Source: Candidatus Ulvibacter alkanivorans
GTDB taxonomy: Bacteria > Bacteroidota > Bacteroidia > Flavobacteriales > Flavobacteriaceae
DNA length: 17,709 nt
Assembly (NCBI RefSeq): GCF_003333325.1
Contig: NZ_QOLC01000034.1
Location: 1-17,709 of the forward strand
Direction of reading: 5' to 3'
This document shows positions 7,100-14,582 of the stretch, piece after piece. The notes under the pieces are model-generated. The model searched no databases. It was not told the origin of the DNA and was given only the letters and a program-made list of their open reading frames with translations. The translations under genes and the position numbers were made by a program. Numbering within the stretch: the stretch's first letter is position 1; every line of letters begins with the position of its first letter.

Positions 7100-8503
7100 T
7101 CAGATTTCCTCTTCCATAACGATCTGGGCATCGTTGGCATTAATAAATTTCTTGGAAAGATAATTAAAACGGATGAAAAGCATTACTCCGGAAGCGGTTA
7201 ATCCCGCTAATAGCCCAATCCAAATTCCCGCACTCGTATAATCGGTATACATGCTTAGATAAAATGAAATTGGGAAGCCAATTAACCAATAGGCCACAAA
7301 AGTGATCAGTGTTGGGATCTTCACGTCCTGCATGCCCCGCAACGCACCCAATGCCACAACTTGTATGGTGTCTGAGATTTGAAATACAGCCGCGATGAGC
7401 AGTAGCTTTGCCGCGATGGAAACCACTTCAAAATTATCTTTAAATTCATCTACATTGTCGTAGTCCAAGTATAACTTCGGAAGCGCTTCGTTAAAGATTA
7501 AAAAGAAAATAGCGAAGATCACTGCCAAGATGGTCGACAATAAAAAGATCGAATACGCGATACGCCGCAATTCTCGAAACCGTTGTAAGCCTTTTTGGTT
7601 GCCAACACGAATCATAGCTGCCACACTAAAGCCCATTGCCACCATAAAGGTCATAGACGACAAATTTAAAGCGATCTGGTTGGCGGCTTGCGGGTTTTTA
7701 CCCAAGATTCCCGATAGCCATATAGCCGATGTAAATATGGCAACCTCAAAGAACATCTGTAATGCAGAAGGAAACCCGAGGTTTAAAAGCTTTTTAAGCA
7801 TGGCCTTCGACAAGCTAAACAGTTTTATATTGAGCACATAGTCTCGCGACTTGGTCTTCTGCGACAAGATATACCACAAATAAACCACCATTATAACGCG
7901 CGATGCCAAGGTTCCGATCGCAGCACCCACGATTCCCATTTCGGGGGCACCAAATTTTCCGAAGATAAAAATATAATTTAAGATCACGTTTACCACATTG
8001 GCCGCAATGGTCGCGTACATTGGGTAACGCGTCATGGACAGGCCATCGCTAAACTGTTTAAAGGCTTGAAAAATAATAAGCGGAACTAGCGAAACAGCAA
8101 CTAATGTAAGATACGGCATAGCAAGATCGACCACTTCCGGTGGTTGATTCATGGCATACATGAGCGGCTTGGCGACAAAAACCATTAGGAATAAGGCAAT
8201 TCCAAGGACCGTACACAAAAAGAGCCCGTGTTTAAAAGAAGACTTTCCTTTTTCAAAATTCCCTTCTCCGTCTGCTTCTGCTACCAATGGTGTAATGGCG
8301 GTGGAAAAACCAATACCCAATGACATGGCGATAAACATAAAACTGTTCCCAAGGGAGACCGCTGCAAGTTCGGCTGTTCCTAACTGCCCAACCATGATGT
8401 TGTCTACTAACGCAACTACGGTATGTCCCAACATTCCTAAGATCACAGGAGTGGCTAACGACAGATTGTACTTAAATTCTTTGGTATATGCTGAAAGAAA
8501 CAA
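7100..8503 (-). CDS. MATE family multidrug efflux transporter (NorM/DinF-like)
   Basis: A 467-residue, twelve-helix inner-membrane antiporter that exports cationic or other small toxic compounds using a Na+ or H+ gradient (family knowledge). Diagnostic features are the N-terminal ATPVILGMLGHTVVALVD, the NIMVGQLGTAELAA block, and the matching pattern in the second half beginning around ALQMFFEVAIF. The start codon is TTG at 8503-8501. The resulting M-F-L-S-A-Y-T-K-E-F fits the usual flavobacterial MATE N-terminus, and no ATG lies in frame upstream before a stop. A TACCTTTG -7 element ends only 17 bases upstream of the start, so the leader is very short. The gene is divergent from DUF1801. Substrate unknown. 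Confidence 0.93.
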   Translation of the reverse strand: MFLSAYTKEFKYNLSLATPVILGMLGHTVVALVDNIMVGQLGTAELAAVSLGNSFMFIAMSLGIGFSTAITPLVAEADGEGNFEKGKSSFKHGLFLCTVLGIALFLMVFVAKPLMYAMNQPPEVVDLAMPYLTLVAVSLVPLIIFQAFKQFSDGLSMTRYPMYATIAANVVNVILNYIFIFGKFGAPEMGIVGAAIGTLASRVIMVVYLWYILSQKTKSRDYVLNIKLFSLSKAMLKKLLNLGFPSALQMFFEVAIFTSAIWLSGILGKNPQAANQIALNLSSMTFMVAMGFSVAAMIRVGNQKGLQRFRELRRIAYSIFLLSTILAVIFAIFFLIFNEALPKLYLDYDNVDEFKDNFEVVSIAAKLLLIAAVFQISDTIQVVALGALRGMQDVKIPTLITFVAYWLIGFPISFYLSMYTDYTSAGIWIGLLAGLTASGVMLFIRFNYLSKKFINANDAQIVMEEEI

Positions 8504-8519
8504 AGAAATGAATTTGTGG

Positions 8520-8527
8520 CAAAGGTA
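8520..8527 (-). promoter_or_regulatory. Probable -7 element (TACCTTTG) of the MATE gene
   Basis: Read on the minus strand, TACCTTTG matches the Bacteroidota -7 consensus TAnnTTTG. Transcription would start around 8513, leaving about ten bases before the TTG start codon. A TTG (8543-8541 on the minus strand) is present upstream, but with a spacer of only 13 bases, so the -33 half is uncertain. Confidence 0.45.
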
Positions 8528-8602
8528 GAATTATTTGACGCAATGTACCGAACGATCGAAAAACAAAATTAATTTTTTACCTTGCTATCTAAATTAAAGC
8601 TA

Positions 8603-9058
8603 ATGCAATCGAAAGCGAGCACGCCCAAAGCCTATATTGCCGAACTCCCGGAAGACCGAAAAGAACCTATTCGTAAATTTCGTAAGGTAATTCTAGACAA
8701 TCTACCGGACGGATTTGAAGAACAAATGACCTATGGAATGCTAGGATATGTGGTTCCACATAGCAGGTACCCGGACGGCTATCACTGCGATCCCAAACAA
8801 CCACTGCCCTTTATAAACTTGGCATCTCAAAAAAATTATATTGCGCTATATCACAGCGGAATTTATAGTGACCCGAAGTTACTAGACTGGTTTACCAACC
8901 AATGGCCAAAACATATGGATACTAAACTGGATATGGGGAAAAGTTGCATCCGATTTAAAAATCCGACAAAGATCCCGTACGAACTCATGGGTGAATTAGT
9001 GCGAAAAATGACGGTCGATGCGTGGATAGAACGCTACGAAAAAGCAATAAAAAAATAA
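8603..9058 (+). CDS. DUF1801 domain-containing protein (YdhG-like)
   Basis: A 151-residue cytoplasmic protein, predicted alpha/beta fold, matching the DUF1801 family. An N-terminal helical part (YIAELPEDRKEPIRKFRKVI) is followed by a core with QMTYGMLGYVVP, INLASQKNYIALYHSG and MGKSCIRFKNP, the typical DUF1801 landmarks. The molecular function of the family is not known. The frame is open from a TTG at 8582, but the ATG at 8603 gives the usual N-terminus MQSKASTPKAYIAELP, so I prefer it. It ends in an A-run followed by TAA. The DUF1853 reading frame continues directly behind that stop in the same frame. Confidence 0.87.
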   Translation: MQSKASTPKAYIAELPEDRKEPIRKFRKVILDNLPDGFEEQMTYGMLGYVVPHSRYPDGYHCDPKQPLPFINLASQKNYIALYHSGIYSDPKLLDWFTNQWPKHMDTKLDMGKSCIRFKNPTKIPYELMGELVRKMTVDAWIERYEKAIKK

Positions 9059-9064
9059 GTAAAA

Positions 9065-9877
9065 CTGTACAACATTCCAGAAGCGAACATCTTATCTGCC
9101 TTTATACAAGGACCAACACTTCCTTATTGTAGTGACGACTTTCCGTATGGGATCTTCGAAGGTTTTGAAGAACAATTTGATAGCGCATCGTTCCAATTCC
9201 CAAACGATCTTATGCTGGGAAAACAAGCGGAAGCTTGTTTTACACATGCGCTTACACAGTCGAAACGCTATCAAGTTATTGCAAGCACGCTTCAAATTCA
9301 AGGTGAAGTCGCTACGTTGGGCGAGATCGATTATTTGGTCTACGATCACAAAAGAGCGCAACTTTGTCATATAGAACTGGCATGCAAGTTCTATTTGTAC
9401 GACACCACCCTTGAAACGCAAGAATCACGCTGGATCGGTCCAAACAGAAAGGATACCTTGGCAGAGAAGCTTCAGAAATTAAAGCAAAAGCAATTCCCTT
9501 TGTTATTTGCTTCGGAAACAGAACGCGTGCTTTCCTCGCTAGATATAAACACAGATACTGTCGTACAACAATTTTGTTTAAAAGCTTTTCTATTTCTTCC
9601 GAAGAAAACATCGGTAGACGAGATTCCAGCAATGTATCGATCGTGCGTTGTAGGATATTGGATACGACCTTCACAACTTTTTTCTGAAGATGCTTCGTGT
9701 CTATATGCCCTTCCGAAGAAAAAAGAATGGCTACTGCCACCCGAGATGCTACCTAATTGGAACACATTTGAGGTAGTACAACATGCCATCCAACAACAGC
9801 TCGAAATAAAACGATCGCCCTTGGTCTACAGAAAAACAGGAGACACCATCGAAAGATTCTTCGTGGTATGGTGGTAA
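9065..9877 (+). CDS. DUF1853 family protein, possible PD-(D/E)XK nuclease fold, non-canonical start
   Basis: About 270 residues if initiated at CTG 9065; the first in-frame ATG (9212) would give only 221. Codons from 9065 to 9211 look coding and contain residues expected for DUF1853 N-termini (AFIQGPTLPY, then an acidic/aromatic stretch). However, no ATG, GTG or TTG occurs in frame between the DUF1801 stop (9056-9058) and 9212. Landmarks in 270-residue numbering are LGKQAEACF (51-59), LGEIDYLVYD (85-94), HIELACKFYL (102-111) and WIGPNRKD (123-130). The order Glu (helix), GEID, then E...K on a strand resembles PD-(D/E)XK nucleases such as YraN. Nuclease activity is inference. It is probably co-transcribed with DUF1801. 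Confidence 0.8.
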   Translation: MYNIPEANILSAFIQGPTLPYCSDDFPYGIFEGFEEQFDSASFQFPNDLMLGKQAEACFTHALTQSKRYQVIASTLQIQGEVATLGEIDYLVYDHKRAQLCHIELACKFYLYDTTLETQESRWIGPNRKDTLAEKLQKLKQKQFPLLFASETERVLSSLDINTDTVVQQFCLKAFLFLPKKTSVDEIPAMYRSCVVGYWIRPSQLFSEDASCLYALPKKKEWLLPPEMLPNWNTFEVVQHAIQQQLEIKRSPLVYRKTGDTIERFFVVWW

Positions 9878-9897
9878 TCTAGCACTAAAATAGCAAC

Positions 9898-11310
9898 CTA
9901 ATCTTTGATCTTAGTAAGATCTGTTTTAGAACCATAGGTGTCGAACAAATAGATAAGGCTCGCCATCGCCGCTCCACCAAGTTCCAACTCACGTCTATTT
10001 ACCGCTTCAAAAGTATCATTAGCGGCATGATGGTAATCGAAATACCGCTGGGAATCGGGACGTAACCCTGCTAACACCACTCCGTCTTCTTTTAAAGGGC
10101 CAATATCGGCACCACTACCTCCTTGTTTAAAACTATGGATCTGGTAGGGTTCGAACAGCGGAATCCAGCTTTGCACCTGCGCAAAATTCGCAGCATCTAT
10201 ATCGAATGAAAAACCGCGAGGTGTAAATCCGCCAGCATCACTCTCTAATGCAAAAATGTGCTTTTCTCCTTTACGTTTGGCTTCTTCGGCATATTTAAGT
10301 CCGCCACGCAGCCCATTCTCCTCGTTCATAAAGAGCACCACTCGAATGCTGTGTTTTGGTGTATAATTGATCTCTTTTAGCAGTCGTAAAACCTCCATAG
10401 ACTGGACACAGCCTGCCCCATCGTCATGCGAACCATCGCCAAGGTCCCAAGAATCCAAGTGCCCACCAACAAGCATATATGTATCGGGATACGTGGACCC
10501 TGTGATCTCTCCAATAACATTGTATGATTGCACATCGGGATAGGTCTTACAATTTTGTTTAAAATAGAATTGCAAGGTTGGAAGGATCTTTAGCGTGTTG
10601 CTTAAATAATCGGCACCATTGGTGCTTATCGCGCAGGCAGGAATTCGCTGGCTGGGTGGCAGATCGCCATAACTCATGGTGCCTGTATGCGGATAATCAT
10701 CTTGGCGCAGGTTCATAGAGCGAACAACAACAGCCACCGCTCCGTATTTTGCTGCTTCTGCCGCACCCGAATAGCGTTGATCCACACAGCCACCATAGGC
10801 TTCAAAGGTATTAATTAGATCGGCCTGCATAGGACGGTTATAAAATACGATCTTGCCTTCGATCTGCTCGCGTCCATATCGTTCGAGGTCCTCTATGCCC
10901 TGTACTTCGATCACCTCCGCTTTAATGCCGCTGGCAGGAGTAGGTACCGAGCCTCCCAACGCACAGATATCGGTTGTGGTGGTGATCCCGGGGCCTGTTT
11001 CGATATAGGCGTATTCGGGTATTCCACGTGTCCACTTTGGAACCATGACCGGTTGCAACCACACTTTATCCAAACCTAATTTTTTAAGTTCGGCTTCTAT
11101 ATATTTTACGGCTTGTTCGGCTTCGAGGGAGCCGGAAAGGCGTCCTCCAATTTCGTTCGATAAATGGTCGAGCCATTCGTAACTCTTTCCATTTAACAGT
11201 GCCATATCGTAAATAGACCGTATGGTTAAAGAATCTTTGGTATTGACTTGCTGTGCAATGGTTTCCGAAGCAATTAAAAGGATGCTTGCTATAAGTAAGA
11301 TTTTTTTCAT
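9898..11310 (-). CDS. Secreted M28 family metallopeptidase (carboxypeptidase Q-like)
   Basis: A 470-residue exported zinc peptidase. Residues 1-20 form a signal peptide (MKKILLIASILLIASETIAQ), so the enzyme acts in the periplasm or outside. Expected co-catalytic metal ligands are visible: His284 (GGHLDSWD), Asp296 (HDDGAG), Glu330/Glu331 (MNEENG; base and ligand), Asp358 (ESDAGG) and His427/His428 (YFDYHHAAND). A PA-type insert domain (about 110-265) precedes the catalytic part, as in human plasma glutamate carboxypeptidase (CPQ). Relatives cleave unsubstituted N-terminal amino acids or dipeptides. It lies 44 bp downstream of the polyphosphate kinase on the same strand and may share its transcript. 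It converges with DUF1853 with a 20-bp gap and no clear terminator. Confidence 0.93.
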   Translation of the reverse strand: MKKILLIASILLIASETIAQQVNTKDSLTIRSIYDMALLNGKSYEWLDHLSNEIGGRLSGSLEAEQAVKYIEAELKKLGLDKVWLQPVMVPKWTRGIPEYAYIETGPGITTTTDICALGGSVPTPASGIKAEVIEVQGIEDLERYGREQIEGKIVFYNRPMQADLINTFEAYGGCVDQRYSGAAEAAKYGAVAVVVRSMNLRQDDYPHTGTMSYGDLPPSQRIPACAISTNGADYLSNTLKILPTLQFYFKQNCKTYPDVQSYNVIGEITGSTYPDTYMLVGGHLDSWDLGDGSHDDGAGCVQSMEVLRLLKEINYTPKHSIRVVLFMNEENGLRGGLKYAEEAKRKGEKHIFALESDAGGFTPRGFSFDIDAANFAQVQSWIPLFEPYQIHSFKQGGSGADIGPLKEDGVVLAGLRPDSQRYFDYHHAANDTFEAVNRRELELGGAAMASLIYLFDTYGSKTDLTKIKD

Positions 11311-11354
11311 GAAGTTATTTCTAATAGTAGCTAAACGTATTAGCCGGAATTGTA

Positions 11355-12236
11355 TTATGCGTCTTTTTGAAGTTGTTCTTTGAACTCAGAAATTCGTGCT
11401 TTGATCTCCGGGTCCAGTTCGGGTTCTTTAATGTCGTCATATTTGCGAAGCTCTTCTAATAAAATGCTTGCCACAATTAAGCGCGCAGTAGGCTTGTCGT
11501 CTGCCGGGATACTATACCATGGCGCATGTGGCATAGATGTTCGATTTAGAACTTCTTCATAACAAAACATATATTTATTCCACAATTTTCGTTCTTTTAG
11601 ATCCCCGGGTGAGAACTTCCAATTCTTATTGGGTTTATTTAATCGTCGTAACAAGCGATGTTTTTGTTGCTCTTTGGAAAGATTCAAGAAGAACTTAAAA
11701 ATCAACGTACCATTTTGGGCAATAGTCTTTTCAAAATTCTTGATCTGTTCGAAGCGCTTGTTCCAAAATTCATCATCAATGTCTGAAACGTCATCGACAT
11801 CGGGCAGGTATTCTCCTAGGATATATTCGGGATGTACACGAGTTACCAACACATTTTCGTAGTGTGTTCTATTAAATACTCCAAACTTACCTCTGGCCGG
11901 CAATGCAATATAATGCCGCCAAAGGAAATTGTGTTTAAGCTCCTTTTCGGTAGGCACTTTAAAACTATGCACGACCACACCTCTGGCGTTGAAATCTTTA
12001 AAAACCTCTCGTATTAAGCTGTCTTTTCCAGCGGTATCCATGCCTTGTAAACATACTAAGACCGCATATTTACCATGCGCATAGAGTGTATCTTGAAGTT
12101 CTCCTAGTTTCTTTCTGGTGCTTTTAAGCTCATCTTTTATAGTATCTTCGGAAGCCTTTAGATCTACAAAAGTGCTTAATTCGGAAAGTTGGACGGTAGT
12201 ATTGATCTTATAATCGCCTATTTCAATTTTTTTCAT
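11355..12236 (-). CDS. ppk2: PPK2 family polyphosphate:nucleotide phosphotransferase
   Basis: A 293-residue cytoplasmic polyphosphate kinase 2 that moves phosphate between polyphosphate and nucleoside mono/diphosphates. Visible motifs are the P-loop GMDTAGKDS (65-73) with the PPK2-type Asp67, FNRTHYENVLVTRVHP (121-136) containing the Walker B region, and the lid segment NWKFSPGDLKERKLW with its Arg/Lys residues. The TRVHP signature and length fit the one-domain PPK2 branch that includes the Deinococcus and Meiothermus class III enzymes, but class assignment is inference. Residues 1-50 form the usual helical N-terminus. It diverges from the lipoprotein gene across 121 bp of AT-rich DNA. A TATCTTTA resembling the -7 element lies at 12243-12250 (minus strand), one mismatch from consensus. 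Confidence 0.92.
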   Translation of the reverse strand: MKKIEIGDYKINTTVQLSELSTFVDLKASEDTIKDELKSTRKKLGELQDTLYAHGKYAVLVCLQGMDTAGKDSLIREVFKDFNARGVVVHSFKVPTEKELKHNFLWRHYIALPARGKFGVFNRTHYENVLVTRVHPEYILGEYLPDVDDVSDIDDEFWNKRFEQIKNFEKTIAQNGTLIFKFFLNLSKEQQKHRLLRRLNKPNKNWKFSPGDLKERKLWNKYMFCYEEVLNRTSMPHAPWYSIPADDKPTARLIVASILLEELRKYDDIKEPELDPEIKARISEFKEQLQKDA

Positions 12237-12357
12237 ACCGCTAAAGATAAAAAGTTTTTTGTGAGGCCTTGATTTTTAGCAGTATTTCCTATCGATTTTA
12301 ATAAAATTTTAAAATTTACCTCTAGAGAATTCTTTACCTTAAGTAAAACCTTTTGTC

Positions 12358-13389
12358 ATGAAAAAGCTACCAATACTATCGCTATTTTTTGCGTTACTAC
12401 TTTTAGGGTGTAACGAAAAAAAGCAATCTGAAGATCCTGTTTCAAATACCGACCCTACGGAAGAAAAAGATACTGAAACACCTACTAAGACCGAAACTTA
12501 CCGTAATGATACGTGGCATTTTGCTCTCGATTATCCACCGAGTTTTACGGTCTTAGAGAGTGAATTGCCGGGTGATGCTCCCGTGATCAACGTTTATAAA
12601 AAGAACACTACTCATAATCCGCCATTTGCTTTTCACGAGGAACCCGATCTGTTCTATTTAAGTTTTATTCCGAATGGTTTTGGCACCGAAACCCCAAACG
12701 GTGAACAACAATCGTTTCAAGAATGGAGTGGTTCCCTTCCTTTAGATTTTGAAGTTGACCAAGAAGCGTCGACCGTTTTTTTATTAGAAAATGGGGAACC
12801 ATGGGCCTATATGCTAAAGTTCAATCAGCCGCCCAAAGATTGGGGCAACTACGCTACTATTTTTATTCATCTACCTATAGAAGGTTTTAGCGCTGAATGT
12901 ATAAACGCGTCCGGAAATACAAAACCAATGGCCCAATGCGACCCCTTAGGCAGTGACACGGTTAATTACAAAGGCAGTATAAATGCCAATGATCGAAATA
13001 TCTTAAACACGATGTTACGATCACTACGGTTCTACACAGGTGAAGAAAAAGAAAAGCAGCTTTCAGAATTAATACAGATAGAGCATCCTTTACCAAACTT
13101 AGACGTTACATCGCCACTCACCATTAAAGGAAAAGCGCGGGGCTACTGGTATTTTGAAGGTAGTTTTCCATATAAATTAGAAGATGCTAACGGAGCCGAA
13201 TTGGCTTCAGGAAGCATTAATGCCGATGGAAAGTGGATGACCGAGGAATTTGTTCCTTTTGAAAAACAAATCGCGTTCGAAGCACCCGATGACGAACGTG
13301 GCTATTTAGTCTTTAAGCGTGCCAATGCATCGGGAAAACCTGAGCACGATCGCACGTATAGATTACCGGTTCTATTTCCTCCAAAATAA
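12358..13389 (+). CDS. Lipoprotein with C-terminal Gmad2 immunoglobulin-like domain
   Basis: A 343-residue exported lipoprotein. The signal peptide ends in a lipobox LLLG|C with lipidated Cys18, followed by a low-complexity Glu/Thr/Lys/Pro spacer (19-47). Residues about 48-225 form an unrecognised globular domain with a Cys pair (181/194) that could form a disulfide. Residues about 240-340 match the Gmad2 pattern: IEHPLPNLDVTSPLTIKGKA, then WYFEGSFPYKLEDANG, GKWMTEEFVPF, and GYLVFKRAN ending in a LPVLF strand. Gmad2 is known from sporulation/germination proteins but also from envelope proteins of non-spore-formers. The domain may bind glycan or another protein (inference). It is monocistronic, convergent with the response regulator, with a 27-bp gap. 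Confidence 0.85.
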   Translation: MKKLPILSLFFALLLLGCNEKKQSEDPVSNTDPTEEKDTETPTKTETYRNDTWHFALDYPPSFTVLESELPGDAPVINVYKKNTTHNPPFAFHEEPDLFYLSFIPNGFGTETPNGEQQSFQEWSGSLPLDFEVDQEASTVFLLENGEPWAYMLKFNQPPKDWGNYATIFIHLPIEGFSAECINASGNTKPMAQCDPLGSDTVNYKGSINANDRNILNTMLRSLRFYTGEEKEKQLSELIQIEHPLPNLDVTSPLTIKGKARGYWYFEGSFPYKLEDANGAELASGSINADGKWMTEEFVPFEKQIAFEAPDDERGYLVFKRANASGKPEHDRTYRLPVLFPPK

Positions 13390-13416
13390 GCAGGCTGAAA
13401 GCGCAGCATTCACGAT

Positions 13417-14580
13417 CTATTTAGTTGCAAACAGTTTTACATCCTTTTCGCTTACCTCGCCGCCACCAAGGATGATTAAACGTTCTACGACATTCCGTAA
13501 TTCGCGTATGTTCCCCGTCCAATCGTATTCTTGAAGCAGTTTTATAGCTTTATCCGAAAAACTTTTCTTGGCCGTACCATGTTCAGAAGCGATACGATCG
13601 GCAAAATATTCAACTAGTAAAGGAATGTCGTCTCTTCTTTCGTTAAGGGCCGGTACTTTTATAAGAATAACAGCCAAGCGATGATAAAGGTCTTCTCTAA
13701 AATTCCCTTCTTCAATTTCTTTTTTTAGGTCTTTATTAGTTGCCGCGATCACTCGAACATCTACTTTAATGTCCTTATCACTTCCCACACGTTGCACCTT
13801 ATTCTCTTGTAATGCTCGCAATACTTTTGCTTGTGCAGACAGGCTCATATCACCTACCTCATCGAGGAAGATCGTTCCGCCATTAGCAGCTTCAAATTTC
13901 CCGGCGCGATCCTTATTTGCGGAAGTAAATGCACCTTTTACATGACCAAATAACTCACTTTCTATAAGTTCGCTGGGTATGGCAGCGCAATTCACTTCGA
14001 TCATTGCGCCCTTAGAGCGGTCACTTTTTTGATGTAACCAATGCGCTACAAGTTCTTTCCCTGTACCATTGGGTCCGGTTATAAGCACCCTGGCCTCTGT
14101 AGGCGCCACTTTTTCGATCATCTCTTTGATCTGCGAGATCTCTGCAGATTCGCCAATCATTTCATATTTTTTACTCACCTTTTTCTTAAGGCGGGTATTT
14201 TCTACTACTAATTCTTTACGATCTAGAGCAATTCGAACGGTATTGAGCAACCGATTTAAATCGGGTGGTTTTGAAATATAATCGAAGGCGCCCAAACGCA
14301 TTGTATTAACTGCAGTATCCAGATCGCCATGGCCGGAGATCATCACCACAGGAATTTCCGGTTTGATCTTCTTAATGGCTTCTAATACTTCGACACCATC
14401 CATCTTTGGCATTTTGATATCACAAAGAACCAAGTCGTAGTCTTCTTTTTTTATAAGTTCGATCCCGGCGAGTCCATCTTCTGCTTCGGTAACCGTGTAG
14501 GTGTCGCTTTCTTCGGAAAGAATCTTCACCAAAACACGCCTGATGGCTGCCTCGTCTTCTATAATTAAAATCTTAGGCAT
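13417..14580 (-). CDS. Sigma-54-dependent NtrC-family response regulator lacking the Fis-type HTH
   Basis: A 387-residue regulator: receiver domain (about 1-120) with acidic pocket Glu8/Asp9, phospho-acceptor Asp54, switch Ser82 and Lys104; then an AAA+ sigma-54 activator domain (about 140-370). Visible in the AAA+ part are Walker A GPNGTGKE (169-176), the sigma-54 contact loop GAFTSA (216-221, instead of GAFTGA), Walker B TIFLDEVGD (235-243), the NFREDLYHRL arginine region and sensor II GNIRELRNVVER (356-367). The protein ends 20 residues later, so the DNA-binding helix-turn-helix found in NtrC is missing. H. pylori FlgR and chlamydial CtcC work without one. It is the last gene of a tight operon with DUF6268, MscS and an ABC permease. 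No cognate histidine kinase is in the window. Confidence 0.93.
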   Translation of the reverse strand: MPKILIIEDEAAIRRVLVKILSEESDTYTVTEAEDGLAGIELIKKEDYDLVLCDIKMPKMDGVEVLEAIKKIKPEIPVVMISGHGDLDTAVNTMRLGAFDYISKPPDLNRLLNTVRIALDRKELVVENTRLKKKVSKKYEMIGESAEISQIKEMIEKVAPTEARVLITGPNGTGKELVAHWLHQKSDRSKGAMIEVNCAAIPSELIESELFGHVKGAFTSANKDRAGKFEAANGGTIFLDEVGDMSLSAQAKVLRALQENKVQRVGSDKDIKVDVRVIAATNKDLKKEIEEGNFREDLYHRLAVILIKVPALNERRDDIPLLVEYFADRIASEHGTAKKSFSDKAIKLLQEYDWTGNIRELRNVVERLIILGGGEVSEKDVKLFATK

Positions 14581-14582
14581 TC

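Noticed and set aside
9312..9740. Minus-strand open frame of 142 codons opposite DUF1853
   Set aside because: It lies antisense to a recognised gene, with an implausible composition and no family resemblance; it is a shadow frame. The same holds for frames at 9092-9421, 9472-9789, 8151-8528, 7530-7841 and 703-1050.
12304..12317. Palindrome AAATTTTAAAATTT in the PPK2-lipoprotein gap
   Set aside because: Made only of A and T in an AT-rich intergenic region; easily explained by chance. No other signal was found in the 121-bp gap apart from an imperfect -7-like TATCTTTA.
13390..13416. Hairpin GCTG...CAGC between the lipoprotein and response regulator genes
   Set aside because: Stem of only four pairs and no T-run; not a credible terminator.
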